DNA of 64,000 nucleotides from Actinomadura harenae (GCF_003696215.1 NZ_RFFG01000038.1:1-64000); one strand, 5' to 3'; shown: positions 52,315 to 62,128, counted from the stretch's first letter. Notes: generated from the letters alone by a model not told the origin. Numbers and translations: made by a program.

Positions 52315-52965
52315 GTGCCGAAGCCGAGCAAAGGGACGTCCGAGGCCAACGCGCTGGCGCTCGGCGGCCTGCTCTTCCTGCTGCTGCGGCTGCTCGCCGT
52401 CGCGCACTACGACTGGGACGTGGCGTTCTCGCTCGCCGACAGCGTCAACTTCAACGACGTGATCGGCGTGGTCGTCGGCACGTTCCTCGGCGCGGGCAGC
52501 CTCACCGCGATCATCCTGGCCCTGATCCTGCCGGTCGCGTTCCTGCACCACTACAAGCGGCTGCGCGACCGGGACTGGCGTCCGCACCACCTGGTCATGC
52601 TGGCCGTCCTGGTCGGCGTGTTCGTCGCCGCCGTGATCACCCTCCGGGACTGGGCGACGCTGCTGGTCGTCCTGGTGATCAGCACCGCGTTCATGATCGT
52701 CGTCCTGCGCGACGGCCCGGGGCGTCCCTGGCTGGAGAAGGCGTCCTCGCACCTGGGCGTCACCGTCTGGCTCGGCCTGTTCGCGCTGGCCGGACTCACC
52801 GACACGGTCTGGGTGCCCGAGGCGATCCTCACCCTGAGGGACGGCGGGACGGTCAGCGGCTACATCATCGACGTCCACAGCCCGTACACCGAGGTGCTGA
52901 CCGCGCACGGCCGGCAGATCCGCGTCGTGATGAGCCAGGACGTCGTGTCGCGCGCCGAGAAGTAG
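52315..52965 (+). CDS. Hypothetical membrane protein with soluble C-terminal domain
   Basis: A 216-residue protein starting at GTG. Four to five hydrophobic segments (about 12-30, 46-75, 88-106, 108-125 and 142-160) are followed by a cytosolic-looking end, GYIIDVHSPYTEVLTAHGRQIRVVMSQDVVSR. That end resembles a small beta domain. No family is recognised. Confidence 0.78.
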   Translation: MPKPSKGTSEANALALGGLLFLLLRLLAVAHYDWDVAFSLADSVNFNDVIGVVVGTFLGAGSLTAIILALILPVAFLHHYKRLRDRDWRPHHLVMLAVLVGVFVAAVITLRDWATLLVVLVISTAFMIVVLRDGPGRPWLEKASSHLGVTVWLGLFALAGLTDTVWVPEAILTLRDGGTVSGYIIDVHSPYTEVLTAHGRQIRVVMSQDVVSRAEK

Positions 52966-52967
52966 CC

Positions 52968-53354
52968 CTACGCGTGCGGGACGGCGAACCCGGGGATCGA
53001 CGGCCACCGGACGGTCAGCACCGTCGACGCCTCCTCGGCCTCCCACGAGTGGTCGACCTTGTCCCAGACGACATAGTCCCCCCGCTCGGCGAGGACCACG
53101 TCCCGCCCGGGGAACTCCATCCGGAACCGCCCGCTGACCAGCACCAGCAGGGCCGTCCGCTCATCACCGGTGGCCCACTGCGCCCGCCGCTCACCGGCCG
53201 GATGCACGCCCCACTTGATCTCGACGGCCGCACTGTGCCGGAGATCCCCCTCGGGCTTGAAGTGCCCGAGCAGCCACCCCCGGTCGCCCGCCGCGTCGAC
53301 AGGCGCCCGCCCCACATAGATCCCGTCCCCCACAATCCCCGACCCTAGCCCCAC
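52968..53354 (-). CDS. Cupin-domain protein
   Basis: A 128-residue protein starting at GTG; a second GTG at 53333 is equally possible. The single cupin barrel has KWGVHPAGERRAQWATGDERTALLVLVSGRFRMEFPGRDVVLAERGDYVVW. His is present but the complete four-residue metal set is not obvious. It begins with IYVGRAP in the alternative frame start region. Function unknown. Confidence 0.75.
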   Translation of the reverse strand: MGLGSGIVGDGIYVGRAPVDAAGDRGWLLGHFKPEGDLRHSAAVEIKWGVHPAGERRAQWATGDERTALLVLVSGRFRMEFPGRDVVLAERGDYVVWDKVDHSWEAEEASTVLTVRWPSIPGFAVPHA

Positions 53355-53365
53355 ACCGCACAGCG

Positions 53366-53394
53366 TGGGGTGGGGTGGGGTGGGGTGGGTGGGG
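53366..53394 (+). repeat. G-run tract (TGGGG repeats)
   Basis: Five consecutive T-plus-G-run units with a TGGG step, non-coding, between two minus-strand genes. It could form a G-quadruplex on the plus strand. Confidence 0.75.
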
Positions 53395-53401
53395 CCCGGG
53401 G

Positions 53402-55792
53402 TCAGGTCGCGTTCGGGCGCTGCCAGGCGAAACCGTCGCCGACCACGGCCGCGAGGTGCAGGTACGCCTCGCGGGTGGCGGGGGCGAGCGCCTCGAGCTC
53501 CAGCTCCGCGCCCTCCTCCAGGTGGTCGTCGTAGGGAATGCGGACGACGGCGCGGCAGCGCGACTCGAAGTGCGCCTGGAGCTTGTCCAGATCGACCTGG
53601 CTGCGGGTGCGGTTGCGGACCATCGACAGCACCACCACGCCGTTGCGGACCAGGTGGCCGTGGTCGTGCGCCTCCAGCCAGTCGAGCGTCGCGCTCGCCG
53701 AACGCGCGCCGTCCACCGACGGCGAACTCACCAGGACGAGCTGGTCGGCGAGCGCCAGGACGCCCGCCATCGCGCTGTGCAGCAGGCCGGTGCCGCAGTC
53801 GGTGATGCAGACCGAGTAGTACTGCTCCAGGACGACCGCGACGGCGGAGTAGTCCTCGGCGCTGAACGCCTCGCTGACCGCCGGGTCGCGGTCGGACGCC
53901 AGGATCTCCAGCCGCGCCTCGTTCTGCGACGTGAACGCGCGGACGTCGGCGTACCGGTGCACCCGGTCACGGCTGTTCAGCAGGTCGCGGACCGTCGCGG
54001 CCGTCTCCAGCCGGACCTTGTCGCTCAGCGTCCCGCGGTCCGGGTTGGCGTCCACCGCGATCACGCGGTCGCCGCGCAGCGACGACAGCATCGAACCGAG
54101 CCCGGTCGTGGTGGTCGTCTTGCCGACGCCGCCCTTCAGCGACATCACCGCGACCCGGTGGTGCCCGCCCGCGACCATCGTCCGGGCGCGCGCGACCAGG
54201 TCCTTGCGGCGCAGCTCGGACGACGACTCGCCCGGGTGGACGTTGCCCGCGGTCGCCTTGTACACCGCGCGCCGCCACCCGCCGGACGGCGCGATCTTGC
54301 GCTCGCCGAGCAGGTTCTCCGAGCTCAGGCTCTCAGGAGCCTGCGGCTGCGGCGGATACCCCGGCTGCGCGGGCTGCCCGGGCTGCGGCGCGTACCCCGG
54401 TCCGGCGGGAGCGCCGTGCGCCCCGGGCGGCGGGACGACCATCCCGGGATGCCCGCCCTGCGCGTCCGCGGGCGGAATCGGGATCCCCTGCGGCCCCATG
54501 TCGGCCGGGAACCCGCCGTCCGGTCCGGGCATGAACCCTCCGGACACGGGCCCACCCGCGGGTCCGGGGCCCCCGGGCATGAACCCGCCGTCCGGCGCGG
54601 ACGACGGGAACCGTCCTCCAGGCGCGGACGAGAAACCACCATCGACCCCAGGAACCCCAGGCGCGAACCCACCGTCGGGGCCAGGCGCGAAACCGCCCTC
54701 GGGGGCAGGCATGAAGCCGCCCTCGGGGCCGGGGCCTGCGCCGGGCGCGAAGCCGCCGTCCGGTCCGGACGTCGGGAAGCGTCCGTCGGGCGCGGGCGGG
54801 AAGCCTTCATCGGAGCCGGGCGCACCCGGGGCTCCAGGCGCGCCAGGCGCGAAGCCGGCGTCCGGTCCGGGGACGAGGCCGCCGTCAGGGCCGGGCGTGA
54901 AGCCGCCCTCGGGAACGGCGTTCGTGTCCGGGACGGGTGGGCCCGCGGGGTCGGCGGACGGGGGACGCTCGCCGAGCGCGGCCGGGTACGCCGGGAAGGC
55001 TCCCGGGTCGCCGAACTGGTCGGGGCCGGGAGGCGGCGGGACGGGGGCGTTGCCGGGCGGGTACGGCGCGTCCATCGGGGGCGGGCCCCAGCCCGCGCCG
55101 GGGTCGCCCGCCGGGTAGGGCGGAGGCGGGACGGCCGGGACGCCGAAGGGCGGCGGGACCTGCCCGTCCGGTCCGGGCATGCCGGGGCCGGGGCCGGGGG
55201 CGCCGGGGAAGCCGGGACCGCCGTTGGGTCCGGGCGCGCCCGGGTACGGCACCGGCGGGACGGGCGTGGACTCGTAAGGCTGGGGGCCGCCCGCGAACGG
55301 CGGCGGGGTGGTCGCGTAGGGCGGGGGCGAGGGAAGGTCGCCGTAGGGCATGTCGCCGTAGGGGACGGGCGGCGCCGGAGGGCCGTCCAGCGGGGGCGGC
55401 GGGGTCAGCCACGGGTTCGCGTCGTCCGGCCCGGACGGCTGCGGGCCGCCGATCGGCCCGGGCGCGGGCCCGATGGGGCCGGGAGCAGCGCCCATGGGGC
55501 CAGGGCCGGGGCCGGGGCCGGGGCCGATGGGCCCGGGAGCGGGGCCGATCGGGCCGGGGGCGGGGCCGATGGGTCCGGGCGCCGGATAGGAGTCGGTGCC
55601 GGGCTGAGGGGCGGGCGCGGGCATGGGCGGGTCGAAGGTCGTCGCGTCGGCGTCCGTCTCGGGCTTCGGCTCGCCGGGCCTCTCGGCCGAGGGGGAGGGC
55701 GGACGATCTCCGTCGGCGGGTTCGCCGCTCATCGCGTCCAGGGAGGCGAGGCGCTCCTCCAGCGAAGGACCGTCATGATCGTTCCGTGCCAC
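53402..55792 (-). CDS. MinD/ParA-like ATPase with long Pro/Gly-rich leader
   Basis: A 796-residue protein. Residues about 30-500 are almost entirely Pro/Gly/Ala with repeats such as PAPGPIG and GPDGGFAPG. From about 530 a conserved segment leads into a MinD-like ATPase: VMSLKGGVGKTTTTTGLGSM (deviant Walker A), AVDANPDRGTL and a DCGTGLLHSAM switch II-like region. It resembles SCO5717-type proteins linked to type VII/ESX secretion loci, but no ESX gene is present here. The start is the GTG of VARNDHDG, 6 bp after GAGGGGAG. Confidence 0.85.
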   Translation of the reverse strand: MARNDHDGPSLEERLASLDAMSGEPADGDRPPSPSAERPGEPKPETDADATTFDPPMPAPAPQPGTDSYPAPGPIGPAPGPIGPAPGPIGPGPGPGPGPMGAAPGPIGPAPGPIGGPQPSGPDDANPWLTPPPPLDGPPAPPVPYGDMPYGDLPSPPPYATTPPPFAGGPQPYESTPVPPVPYPGAPGPNGGPGFPGAPGPGPGMPGPDGQVPPPFGVPAVPPPPYPAGDPGAGWGPPPMDAPYPPGNAPVPPPPGPDQFGDPGAFPAYPAALGERPPSADPAGPPVPDTNAVPEGGFTPGPDGGLVPGPDAGFAPGAPGAPGAPGSDEGFPPAPDGRFPTSGPDGGFAPGAGPGPEGGFMPAPEGGFAPGPDGGFAPGVPGVDGGFSSAPGGRFPSSAPDGGFMPGGPGPAGGPVSGGFMPGPDGGFPADMGPQGIPIPPADAQGGHPGMVVPPPGAHGAPAGPGYAPQPGQPAQPGYPPQPQAPESLSSENLLGERKIAPSGGWRRAVYKATAGNVHPGESSSELRRKDLVARARTMVAGGHHRVAVMSLKGGVGKTTTTTGLGSMLSSLRGDRVIAVDANPDRGTLSDKVRLETAATVRDLLNSRDRVHRYADVRAFTSQNEARLEILASDRDPAVSEAFSAEDYSAVAVVLEQYYSVCITDCGTGLLHSAMAGVLALADQLVLVSSPSVDGARSASATLDWLEAHDHGHLVRNGVVVLSMVRNRTRSQVDLDKLQAHFESRCRAVVRIPYDDHLEEGAELELEALAPATREAYLHLAAVVGDGFAWQRPNAT

Positions 55793-55963
55793 CGTCACTC
55801 CCCTCGGCGCTGCCATTAAACGATCTTTTACCGACATGGGGCGACGGCAACGACCAAGAGCAGGATACCGACGCTTCTTACCGCATATCACGGCTGTTGC
55901 GCGCCTTTTCCCGGTGGGCGGGAGGCCGTTCCGGGCGGTTCGCCGCCCGGTAGCGTGAGCTTC

Positions 55964-56926
55964 ATGCACGCCATCGTGATCCGCGAGCCCGGAGACCCCG
56001 ACGTCCTCCAGTGGGACGAGGTGCCCGATCCCGCTCCCGGCCCCGGCGAGGTCTTGGTCGACGTCGCCGCGAGCGCCGTGAACCGCGCGGACGTGCTGCA
56101 GCGGCTGGGCTTCTACGAGCCTCCGCCCGGCGCGTCCCGGTATCCCGGGCTGGAGGCGTCCGGCCGGATCGCGGCGCTCGGCGAGGGCGTGACCGGCTGG
56201 AACGTCGGCGACGAGGTGTGCGCGCTGCTCGCGGGCGGCGGCTACGCCGAGAAGGTCACGGTCCCCGAGGGGCAGCTCCTGCCCGTCCCGAAGGGCGTCG
56301 ACCTGGTCGAGGCGGCCGGGCTGCCCGAAGTCGTGTCCACGGTGTGGTCCAACGTCTATATGCTCGCGGACCTGCGTCCGGGCGAGCGGTTCCTGGTGCA
56401 CGGCGGAGGCAGCGGCATCGGGACGATGGCGATCCAGCTCGCGCACGCCCTCGGATCCGCGGTCGCCTGCACCGTCGGCGGCGACGAGAAGGCCGCACGG
56501 TGCCGCGAACTCGGCGCGGACGAGGTGATCAACTACCGCGAGGACGATTTCGTCCAGCACGGCCCGTTCGACGTCATCCTCGACAACATGGGCGCGAAAT
56601 ACCTGGCCCGCAACGTGAACGCGCTCGCGGTGAACGGACGGCTCGCCGTCATCGGCCTCCAGGGCGGCGCCCGCGCCGAGCTCGATCTGGGCGAACTGCT
56701 GCGGAAACGGGGCGCTGTGCACGCAACCTCCCTGCGCGCCCGTCCGTTGGACGAGAAGGCCGAGATCGTGCGGAGCGTCCGCGAGCACGTGTGGCCGCTG
56801 CTCGAATCGGGAAGGGTCCGTCCGATCGTGGATCGGACCGTCCCGATGGCCGAGGCCGCGCACGCCCACCGCCTGCTGGAGGACGGCGCGCACGTCGGCA
56901 AGATCCTGCTGACCCTGGAAAAATGA
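55964..56926 (+). CDS. NAD(P)H:quinone oxidoreductase, PIG3-type
   Basis: A 320-residue MDR-family protein. It has VNRADVLQRLGFYEPPPGASRYPGLEASGRI, the Rossmann motif VHGGGSGIGTMAIQLA, and INYREDDF and ILDNMGAKYL. This matches the PIG3/QorB-like zinc-free quinone oxidoreductases. The preferred start is the ATG of MHAIVIREPG; a GTG lies three codons upstream. The next gene (Bpa) starts 10 bp downstream, so the two are cotranscribed. Confidence 0.9.
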   Translation: MHAIVIREPGDPDVLQWDEVPDPAPGPGEVLVDVAASAVNRADVLQRLGFYEPPPGASRYPGLEASGRIAALGEGVTGWNVGDEVCALLAGGGYAEKVTVPEGQLLPVPKGVDLVEAAGLPEVVSTVWSNVYMLADLRPGERFLVHGGGSGIGTMAIQLAHALGSAVACTVGGDEKAARCRELGADEVINYREDDFVQHGPFDVILDNMGAKYLARNVNALAVNGRLAVIGLQGGARAELDLGELLRKRGAVHATSLRARPLDEKAEIVRSVREHVWPLLESGRVRPIVDRTVPMAEAAHAHRLLEDGAHVGKILLTLEK

Positions 56927-56936
56927 GGTGTGTGAG

Positions 56937-57467
56937 ATGACGGAGCCTTCGCAGAACCGGCCGGAGCAGGAGCCGCAGGTCCTGGTGGTCGGCCCCAACG
57001 GGATCGCGCTCGAGGGCGCCCCGGGCGACCCCGACAAGGACGAGAAGTCGGTCGCCGAGATGGTCGAGCAGCCCGCGAAGGTCATGCGGATCGGCGGGAT
57101 GATCCGGCAGCTTCTGGACGAGGTCAAGGCCGCCCCGCTGGACGAGGCGAGCCGGGCCCGGCTGCGGGAGATCCACAAGGCGTCGATAAAGGAACTCGAG
57201 GACGGCCTGGCGCCCGAGCTGGTCGCGGAGCTGGAGCGCCTGTCGCTCCCCTTCACCGAGGGCAACGTCCCCAGCGAGAGCGAGCTGCGGATCGCGCAGG
57301 CGCAGCTGGTCGGCTGGCTGGAGGGCCTCTTCCACGGCATCCAGACCACGTTGTTCGCGCAGCAGATGGCCGCGCGCGCCCAGCTGGAGCAGATGCGCCG
57401 CGCCCTCCCGGCGGGCGTCGTCCAGGAGGAGCACGACAGCCACCACCAGTCCGGGCCCTACCTGTAG
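56937..57467 (+). CDS. bpa: Bacterial proteasome activator (Bpa/PafE-like)
   Basis: A 176-residue protein matching the ATP-independent proteasome activator family: a disordered acidic N terminus, a four-helix core from about residue 35 (KSVAEMVEQPAKVMRIGGMIRQLLDEVKAAPLDE) to about 155, and a short C-terminal docking tail. Family members dock on the 20S core through a C-terminal GQYL. This one ends SGPYL, so the Gln is replaced. The ring would deliver unfolded clients to the proteasome, implying a proteasome-bearing actinomycete. It is cotranscribed with the quinone oxidoreductase. Confidence 0.9.
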   Translation: MTEPSQNRPEQEPQVLVVGPNGIALEGAPGDPDKDEKSVAEMVEQPAKVMRIGGMIRQLLDEVKAAPLDEASRARLREIHKASIKELEDGLAPELVAELERLSLPFTEGNVPSESELRIAQAQLVGWLEGLFHGIQTTLFAQQMAARAQLEQMRRALPAGVVQEEHDSHHQSGPYL

Positions 57468-57474
57468 CGGCGGG

Positions 57475-58284
57475 TCAGACCTCGGGGAAGAGGCGTTCGA
57501 GGACGCGCGCCACGCCGTCCTCGTCGTTGCTCCCGGTGGTGTCGGTGACGGCCCGCAGAACGTCCGGGTGCGCGTTGGCCACCCCGAACGAACGGCCTGC
57601 CCAGGTCAGCATGGGCAGGTCGTTCGGCATGTCCCCGAAGGCGACGATCTCCCGGGCGTCCAGCCCGAGGTCGCCCGCCAGCTCCGCGAGCGCGGTCGCC
57701 TTGGTGACGCCGTGCGCGCTCATCTCCAGCAGCCCCCGCCCGGACGAGTGGGTCACGGTGACCAGGTCGCCGACCGCCCGCTCGGCCCGCCGCGCCAGGC
57801 CGTCCGGCTCGCTGTCCGGATGGAAGGCCAGCAGCTTGATGCCGGGACGCGCGATGAGCTCCTCGCCGTCCACCGGGCGTCCCTCGATCGCGTCGGCGTC
57901 CCAGCGGCCCAGGTTGTAGCGCGCCTCGAACACGAACCCGTCCGGGTACTCGACCGCGAACCGCAGCTCGGGATCGGCGGCCCGCAGCCGCTCGACGACC
58001 TTCGCGATGACCTCCGGCGTGATCACCGTCGCCCGCAGCACCGCCTCGGTGTGCAGGTCGTACCGGACGGCCCCGTTCGCGCAGATCGCGACGCCCCGGT
58101 GCCCGACCGCCTCGGCGATCTCGGTCATCCACCGCGGCGGACGCCCCGTCACCATCACCAGGGTCGCCCCGGCGCGCTCCACGCGCCCGAGGGCCTCGAC
58201 CGTGCGCGCCGACACCGTCCCGTCGGACCGCACGATCGTGCCGTCCAGGTCGGTCGCGATCAACCGGGGCGTACGAACGGCCAT
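57475..58284 (-). CDS. Cof-type HAD hydrolase
   Basis: A 269-residue phosphatase. The HAD motif I is ATDLDGTIVRSDG, the Thr motif is MVTGRPPRWM, a C2-type cap covers about 85-190, and the final motif is IVAFGDMPNDLPML. Cof-type enzymes dephosphorylate sugar or cofactor phosphates. The start is the ATG of MAVRTPRLI with GGAAGG upstream. It is convergent with bpa, 7 bp apart. Confidence 0.92.
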   Translation of the reverse strand: MAVRTPRLIATDLDGTIVRSDGTVSARTVEALGRVERAGATLVMVTGRPPRWMTEIAEAVGHRGVAICANGAVRYDLHTEAVLRATVITPEVIAKVVERLRAADPELRFAVEYPDGFVFEARYNLGRWDADAIEGRPVDGEELIARPGIKLLAFHPDSEPDGLARRAERAVGDLVTVTHSSGRGLLEMSAHGVTKATALAELAGDLGLDAREIVAFGDMPNDLPMLTWAGRSFGVANAHPDVLRAVTDTTGSNDEDGVARVLERLFPEV

Positions 58285-58393
58285 GTCACCTTCCACGATC
58301 AATCCCGCGGCAAGATCCTCCCCCACGGACCCCCGAGCTTAAGCGACCCACCCCCCACTCCCGCCACCGCCGTCCCCGCGTCCGGAAAGCGAA

Positions 58394-58428
58394 GAAGCCC
58401 GCCCCCTGTGCTGAAGGAGCGGGCTTCT
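58394..58428 (-). terminator. Terminator of serS
   Basis: Arms AGAAGCCCGC (58394-58403) and GCGGGCTTCT (58419-58428) form a 10-bp perfect stem, just after the serS stop on the minus strand, followed there by TTCGCTTT. Confidence 0.75.
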
Positions 58429-58437
58429 GGTGGTTTG

Positions 58438-59697
58438 TTAGCGCTTGGTGGGTTCGAGGACCTCAAGGCCGATGAACTTCTGGAGGGCCTTCGGGACGCG
58501 GACGGAGCCGTCGGCCTGCTGGTGGTTCTCGAGGATGGAGACCATCCAGCGGGTGGTGGCGAGGGTGCCGTTCAGCGTCGCGACCGGGCCGCTCTTGCCG
58601 TCCTCGTCGCGGTACCGGACCGACAGGCGGCGGGCCTGGAACTCGGTGCAGTTGGACGTCGAGGTGACCTCGCGGTACCGGCCCTGCGACGGGACCCACG
58701 CCTCGCAGTCGTACTTGCGGGCCGCGCTGGTGCCGAGGTCGCCGGCCGCCACGTCGATCACCCGGTACGGGATCTCGACCTTGGCGAGCATCTGCTTCTC
58801 CCAGTCGAGCAGGCGCAGGTGCTCCTGGTGCGCGTCCGCCGGGTCGCAGTAGGAGAACATCTCGACCTTGTCGAACTGGTGCACCCGGATGATGCCGCGG
58901 GTGTCCTTGCCGTAGGAACCGGCCTCACGGCGGAAACAGGACGACCAGGCCGCGTAGCGCCGCGGCAGCGCGTCGATGATCTCGTTCATGTGGTACGCGG
59001 CCAGCGGCACCTCGGACGTCCCGACCAGGAACAGGTCGTCCTCGGGGAGCTGGTAGACCTCGGCGGCGTGCGCGCCCAGGAAGCCGGTGCCCTCCATGGC
59101 CTCCGGCTTCACCAGAACCGGCGGGTACATGGGGACGAAGCCGTTCTCGACGGCCTGCTCCATCGCCAGGTTCAGAAGCGCGTACTGGAGCCGCGCGCCG
59201 ACGCCGGTGAGGTAGTAGAACCGCGCGCCGGACACCTTCGCGCCGCGCTCCATGTCGATCGCGCCGAGCGACTCGCCGAGCTCGAGGTGGTCCTTCGGCT
59301 CGAAGTCGAACGCCGGCACCTCGCCCACGTGCTCGAGGACGACGAAGTCGTCCTCGCCGCCCGCGGGCGCGCCCTCCTCGACGAGGTTCGGGACGACGCG
59401 GAGCACGTCGTTCAGCTCGCCGCCGAGCCGGTCGGCCTCGGCCTCGGCGTCCTTGACCTGCTGGGCCAGCTCCTTCGCGCGGGTCAGCAGCTCCTGCCGC
59501 TCCTCGCCCTGCGCCCTGGAGACGGACTTGCCGAAACTCTTCTGCTCCGCCCGCAGCCGCTCGAACGAGGACTGCGCCGAACGGCGGCGCTCGTCCAGGT
59601 CGAGCAGGGTGTCGACGACGGTCTCATCCTCGCCGCGGGCGCGCTGGGACACGCGCAGCCGCTCGGGATCCTCTCGAAGAGCTCGCAGGTCAATCAC
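58438..59697 (-). CDS. serS: Seryl-tRNA synthetase
   Basis: A 419-residue class II synthetase starting at GTG ([14 protein letters not shown]). The N-terminal coiled-coil arm (about 25-105) binds the long variable arm of tRNA-Ser. Motif 2 ([30 protein letters not shown]) and motif 3 ([17 protein letters not shown]) belong to the catalytic domain. It charges tRNA-Ser, one of which is encoded at 52116. Confidence 0.97.
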   Translation of the reverse strand: MIDLRALREDPERLRVSQRARGEDETVVDTLLDLDERRRSAQSSFERLRAEQKSFGKSVSRAQGEERQELLTRAKELAQQVKDAEAEADRLGGELNDVLRVVPNLVEEGAPAGGEDDFVVLEHVGEVPAFDFEPKDHLELGESLGAIDMERGAKVSGARFYYLTGVGARLQYALLNLAMEQAVENGFVPMYPPVLVKPEAMEGTGFLGAHAAEVYQLPEDDLFLVGTSEVPLAAYHMNEIIDALPRRYAAWSSCFRREAGSYGKDTRGIIRVHQFDKVEMFSYCDPADAHQEHLRLLDWEKQMLAKVEIPYRVIDVAAGDLGTSAARKYDCEAWVPSQGRYREVTSTSNCTEFQARRLSVRYRDEDGKSGPVATLNGTLATTRWMVSILENHQQADGSVRVPKALQKFIGLEVLEPTKR

Positions 59698-59756
59698 AAC
59701 CCCGAGGCTACCGGGCCCGGCGCGTCCGCCGCGCGGCAATATGCCCCCAAGGACGA

Positions 59757-60563
59757 TCAGCGCGTGCCGGTGGCGAGGAGGGCGTTGGCGGGAAGGGCCA
59801 CGCGGCCTCCGGACGTGGCGTAGCGGGTGGCGAGGCGATCGTAGGCGGTCTTGATCCTGGTGACGGTGGGGGCGTCCTGGCGGGAGACGATGACGCCGTT
59901 GGTGCCGATGCGGGCGAGGGCGCCGGTCGTCCACCAGTCCTCGGCGTCGACCTCGTGCAGCCAGCGGAGTTCGGACGCCTCGCCGTCGGCGAAGCCCGCG
60001 TCGCGGAGCAGGGCGCCGAAGGGGGCCGGGCGTCCGAGATCGGCGAACGGGGGCGTCGGGATGTCGTCCGGGACGGCGACGCCGGCCTCCTCGATGGCCT
60101 CGGCGACCAGGGACAGCGCCCCGGACGGAGGCATCTCCCAGCAGGTCAGGGCCAGTCTCCCGGCCGGACGCAGGACCCGCGCGAACTGCCGAACGGCCTC
60201 GTCCGGACGGCTCACGTGGTTGATCGCGAAGTTGCCGACGACGGCGTCGAACGACGCGTCCGGGAGGGGAAGATCGGGAAGGATCGCCTCGCGGACGTCC
60301 AGGCCGGGGACGTTGGCGCGGGCCGTGGCGGCCATGCCGGGATCGGCGTCCAGCGCGATCACGTCCGCGCCCCGGCGCATCGCCTCCCGGGACACGATGC
60401 CGGGCCCGGTGCCGACGTCCAGGACACGCGTCCCGGACGTGACGCCCGCCGCGTCCAGGAGAGGGCCGACCGACCACGCGGTCATCCTGGCGAAACCGCG
60501 CTGGTAGGCGTCGGCCCGTCCGTCCCACAGGTCTCGTTCGTAAGTGTCGAAGTCCACGGACAC
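59757..60563 (-). CDS. SAM-dependent methyltransferase (class I)
   Basis: A 268-residue protein starting at GTG. Motif I is [18 protein letters not shown], followed by [10 protein letters not shown], the acidic [16 protein letters not shown] and the [13 protein letters not shown] motif. It matches the Methyltransf_11/25 type found in small-molecule or ubiquinone-like methylation. The C-terminal half has a substrate domain with [14 protein letters not shown]. Substrate unknown. It is 59 bp upstream of serS on the same strand. Confidence 0.9.
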   Translation of the reverse strand: MSVDFDTYERDLWDGRADAYQRGFARMTAWSVGPLLDAAGVTSGTRVLDVGTGPGIVSREAMRRGADVIALDADPGMAATARANVPGLDVREAILPDLPLPDASFDAVVGNFAINHVSRPDEAVRQFARVLRPAGRLALTCWEMPPSGALSLVAEAIEEAGVAVPDDIPTPPFADLGRPAPFGALLRDAGFADGEASELRWLHEVDAEDWWTTGALARIGTNGVIVSRQDAPTVTRIKTAYDRLATRYATSGGRVALPANALLATGTR

Positions 60564-60626
60564 ACCGTAGAACGCGGCGAAGACTTTGCCCGCAGACGGT
60601 CGAACGAGGACGAACCATCACCTTCA

Positions 60627-61904
60627 GTGGAAAGCGTGAGGAGCGTGGTCAGCTCCCGGACGCGAGTGGCGACGCTGGACGCCGTCCGGCTGACGGTCAT
60701 CGCGGTGATGGCGTATGCGCTGGCGCGGTGGCTGCAGCCGCGTGGCGCGCCGTTGCCGCTGCTCGCGCCGCTGACGGCACTCCTCGTCGTCCAGGTCTCG
60801 GCCCTCCGGACGCTCCACTCGGTGTGGCAGCGCGTCCTCGCCGTGGCGTTCGGCGTCCTGACGGCCGTGGCCCTCGCGCAGTGGCTGGGCTTCTCCTGGT
60901 GGAGCCTCGGCCTGGCGATCCTCGCCGGACTGCTCATCGGCTTCGGGCTGCGCCTGGGCGACCAGGCCCTCGAGGTCCCGATCAGCGCGATGCTGATCTT
61001 CTCCCTCGGCGCCGCCAACGAGGGCGCCGCCTGGGACCGCATCCTCGAGACCCTGATCGGCGCCGCGGTCGGCCTGACCGCCGGACTCGCCTGGCCGCCC
61101 GTCCGGATCGGCGCGGGCCGCGAGGCGCTCGCCGACGTCGGGCACAGGCTCGGGCACACCGTCGACCGCATGGCCTCCGATCTCCGCGGAGACCCGGGTG
61201 TGGACCACGCCGAGAACTGGCTCTCCGACACCAAGCAGATGCTCCGCGAGATGACCCGGACCGACGAGGCCATCGGCCAGGCCGAGGAGAGCGTCCGCCT
61301 GAACCCGCGCGCCCTCACCCTGATCGACGCCGGCGTCGCCCTCCGCGACGGCCTGGAGATGCTGGAGCACTTCGACGTCTCCCTGCGCACCCTGACCCGC
61401 GCGATCGTGGACAGCGTCCGCACCGAGGAGGAGGACGACCACGTCCTGTCCGACCCGTCCGTCCGGACCCGCCTCGCGGACGTCCTGGACGAACTGGCCG
61501 AGGGCGTCCGCGTCTACACCGCCCTCGCCGTCGCCGACCTCACCCGCGACGCGGCGCCCCGCGACCTCGAACGCCGCCTCGACGCCCTCGTCGCGTCCGC
61601 CGGCGAGGACCGGCACCGCCTCGCGGAGCTGCTCACCGAACGGGACCGCGGCGTCCGCCAGCGCACCCTGTACGGCGAGATCCTCATGCACATCGACCGG
61701 CTGATCAACTACCTGCACCCCGAACACCGCGAACGCGCCCGCCGCCGCTGGCGCAACCGCGACCTCGCCGCCCGCCACCTCCCCGAACGCCCCGCCGACC
61801 TCGTCCGCAAGACCCGCCGCGGCGTCCGCCAGGCCTCCGCGTCCGCCGGCAAGGCCGCCCGCGACAACGCCGCCACCTTCGACGACGAGGACCCTCAGAA
61901 GTGA
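60627..61904 (+). CDS. FUSC-family membrane protein
   Basis: A 425-residue protein. Six hydrophobic segments cover about residues 20-160 ([45 protein letters not shown]), a FUSC/ArAE_1-type membrane half. A long charged helical cytosolic region (about 165-425) rich in Arg and Asp follows. FUSC proteins export aromatic acids or other anions. The start is the GTG at 60627; a GTG at 60645 close behind GAGGAG is possible. Confidence 0.85.
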   Translation: MESVRSVVSSRTRVATLDAVRLTVIAVMAYALARWLQPRGAPLPLLAPLTALLVVQVSALRTLHSVWQRVLAVAFGVLTAVALAQWLGFSWWSLGLAILAGLLIGFGLRLGDQALEVPISAMLIFSLGAANEGAAWDRILETLIGAAVGLTAGLAWPPVRIGAGREALADVGHRLGHTVDRMASDLRGDPGVDHAENWLSDTKQMLREMTRTDEAIGQAEESVRLNPRALTLIDAGVALRDGLEMLEHFDVSLRTLTRAIVDSVRTEEEDDHVLSDPSVRTRLADVLDELAEGVRVYTALAVADLTRDAAPRDLERRLDALVASAGEDRHRLAELLTERDRGVRQRTLYGEILMHIDRLINYLHPEHRERARRRWRNRDLAARHLPERPADLVRKTRRGVRQASASAGKAARDNAATFDDEDPQK

Positions 61905-61912
61905 CCCGCCCC

Positions 61913-62128
61913 TCAGCCCTCGCCGAACACCTCGCCCAGCGTCTCCGCCTGAACCGCCCGCGCCGCCCAGAGTTCCAACGTCTCCATGTTGGTGCATGCG
62001 GTGACGCGCTCCCGCACGGCGTCGGTCACCTGGAACCCCCGCGCCTCAAGAATGATGAGCAGCGCCCGCTGCCCACCGTCGGCGCGGATCTCCTGGAAGA
62101 GTCTGTTGTTCTTGATGATCGTGCTCAC
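61913..62128 (-). CDS. Small orphan resembling the tail of Rpn-type proteins
   Basis: A 71-residue protein starting at GTG after GGAGGCAG. Its body (RALLIILEARGFQVTDAVRERVTACTNMETLELWAARAV) looks like the conserved C-terminal helical segment of Rpn/PD-(D/E)XK-type transposase-associated proteins, without the nuclease part. It could be a genuine small protein or a fragment of a degraded gene. Confidence 0.6.
   Translation of the reverse strand: MSTIIKNNRLFQEIRADGGQRALLIILEARGFQVTDAVRERVTACTNMETLELWAARAVQAETLGEVFGEG

Noticed and set aside
53375-55819. Long plus-strand frame across the MinD-like gene
   Set aside because: Mirror of the Pro/Gly repeat DNA with Arg/Gly-rich composition; the minus-strand frame has the ATPase motifs.
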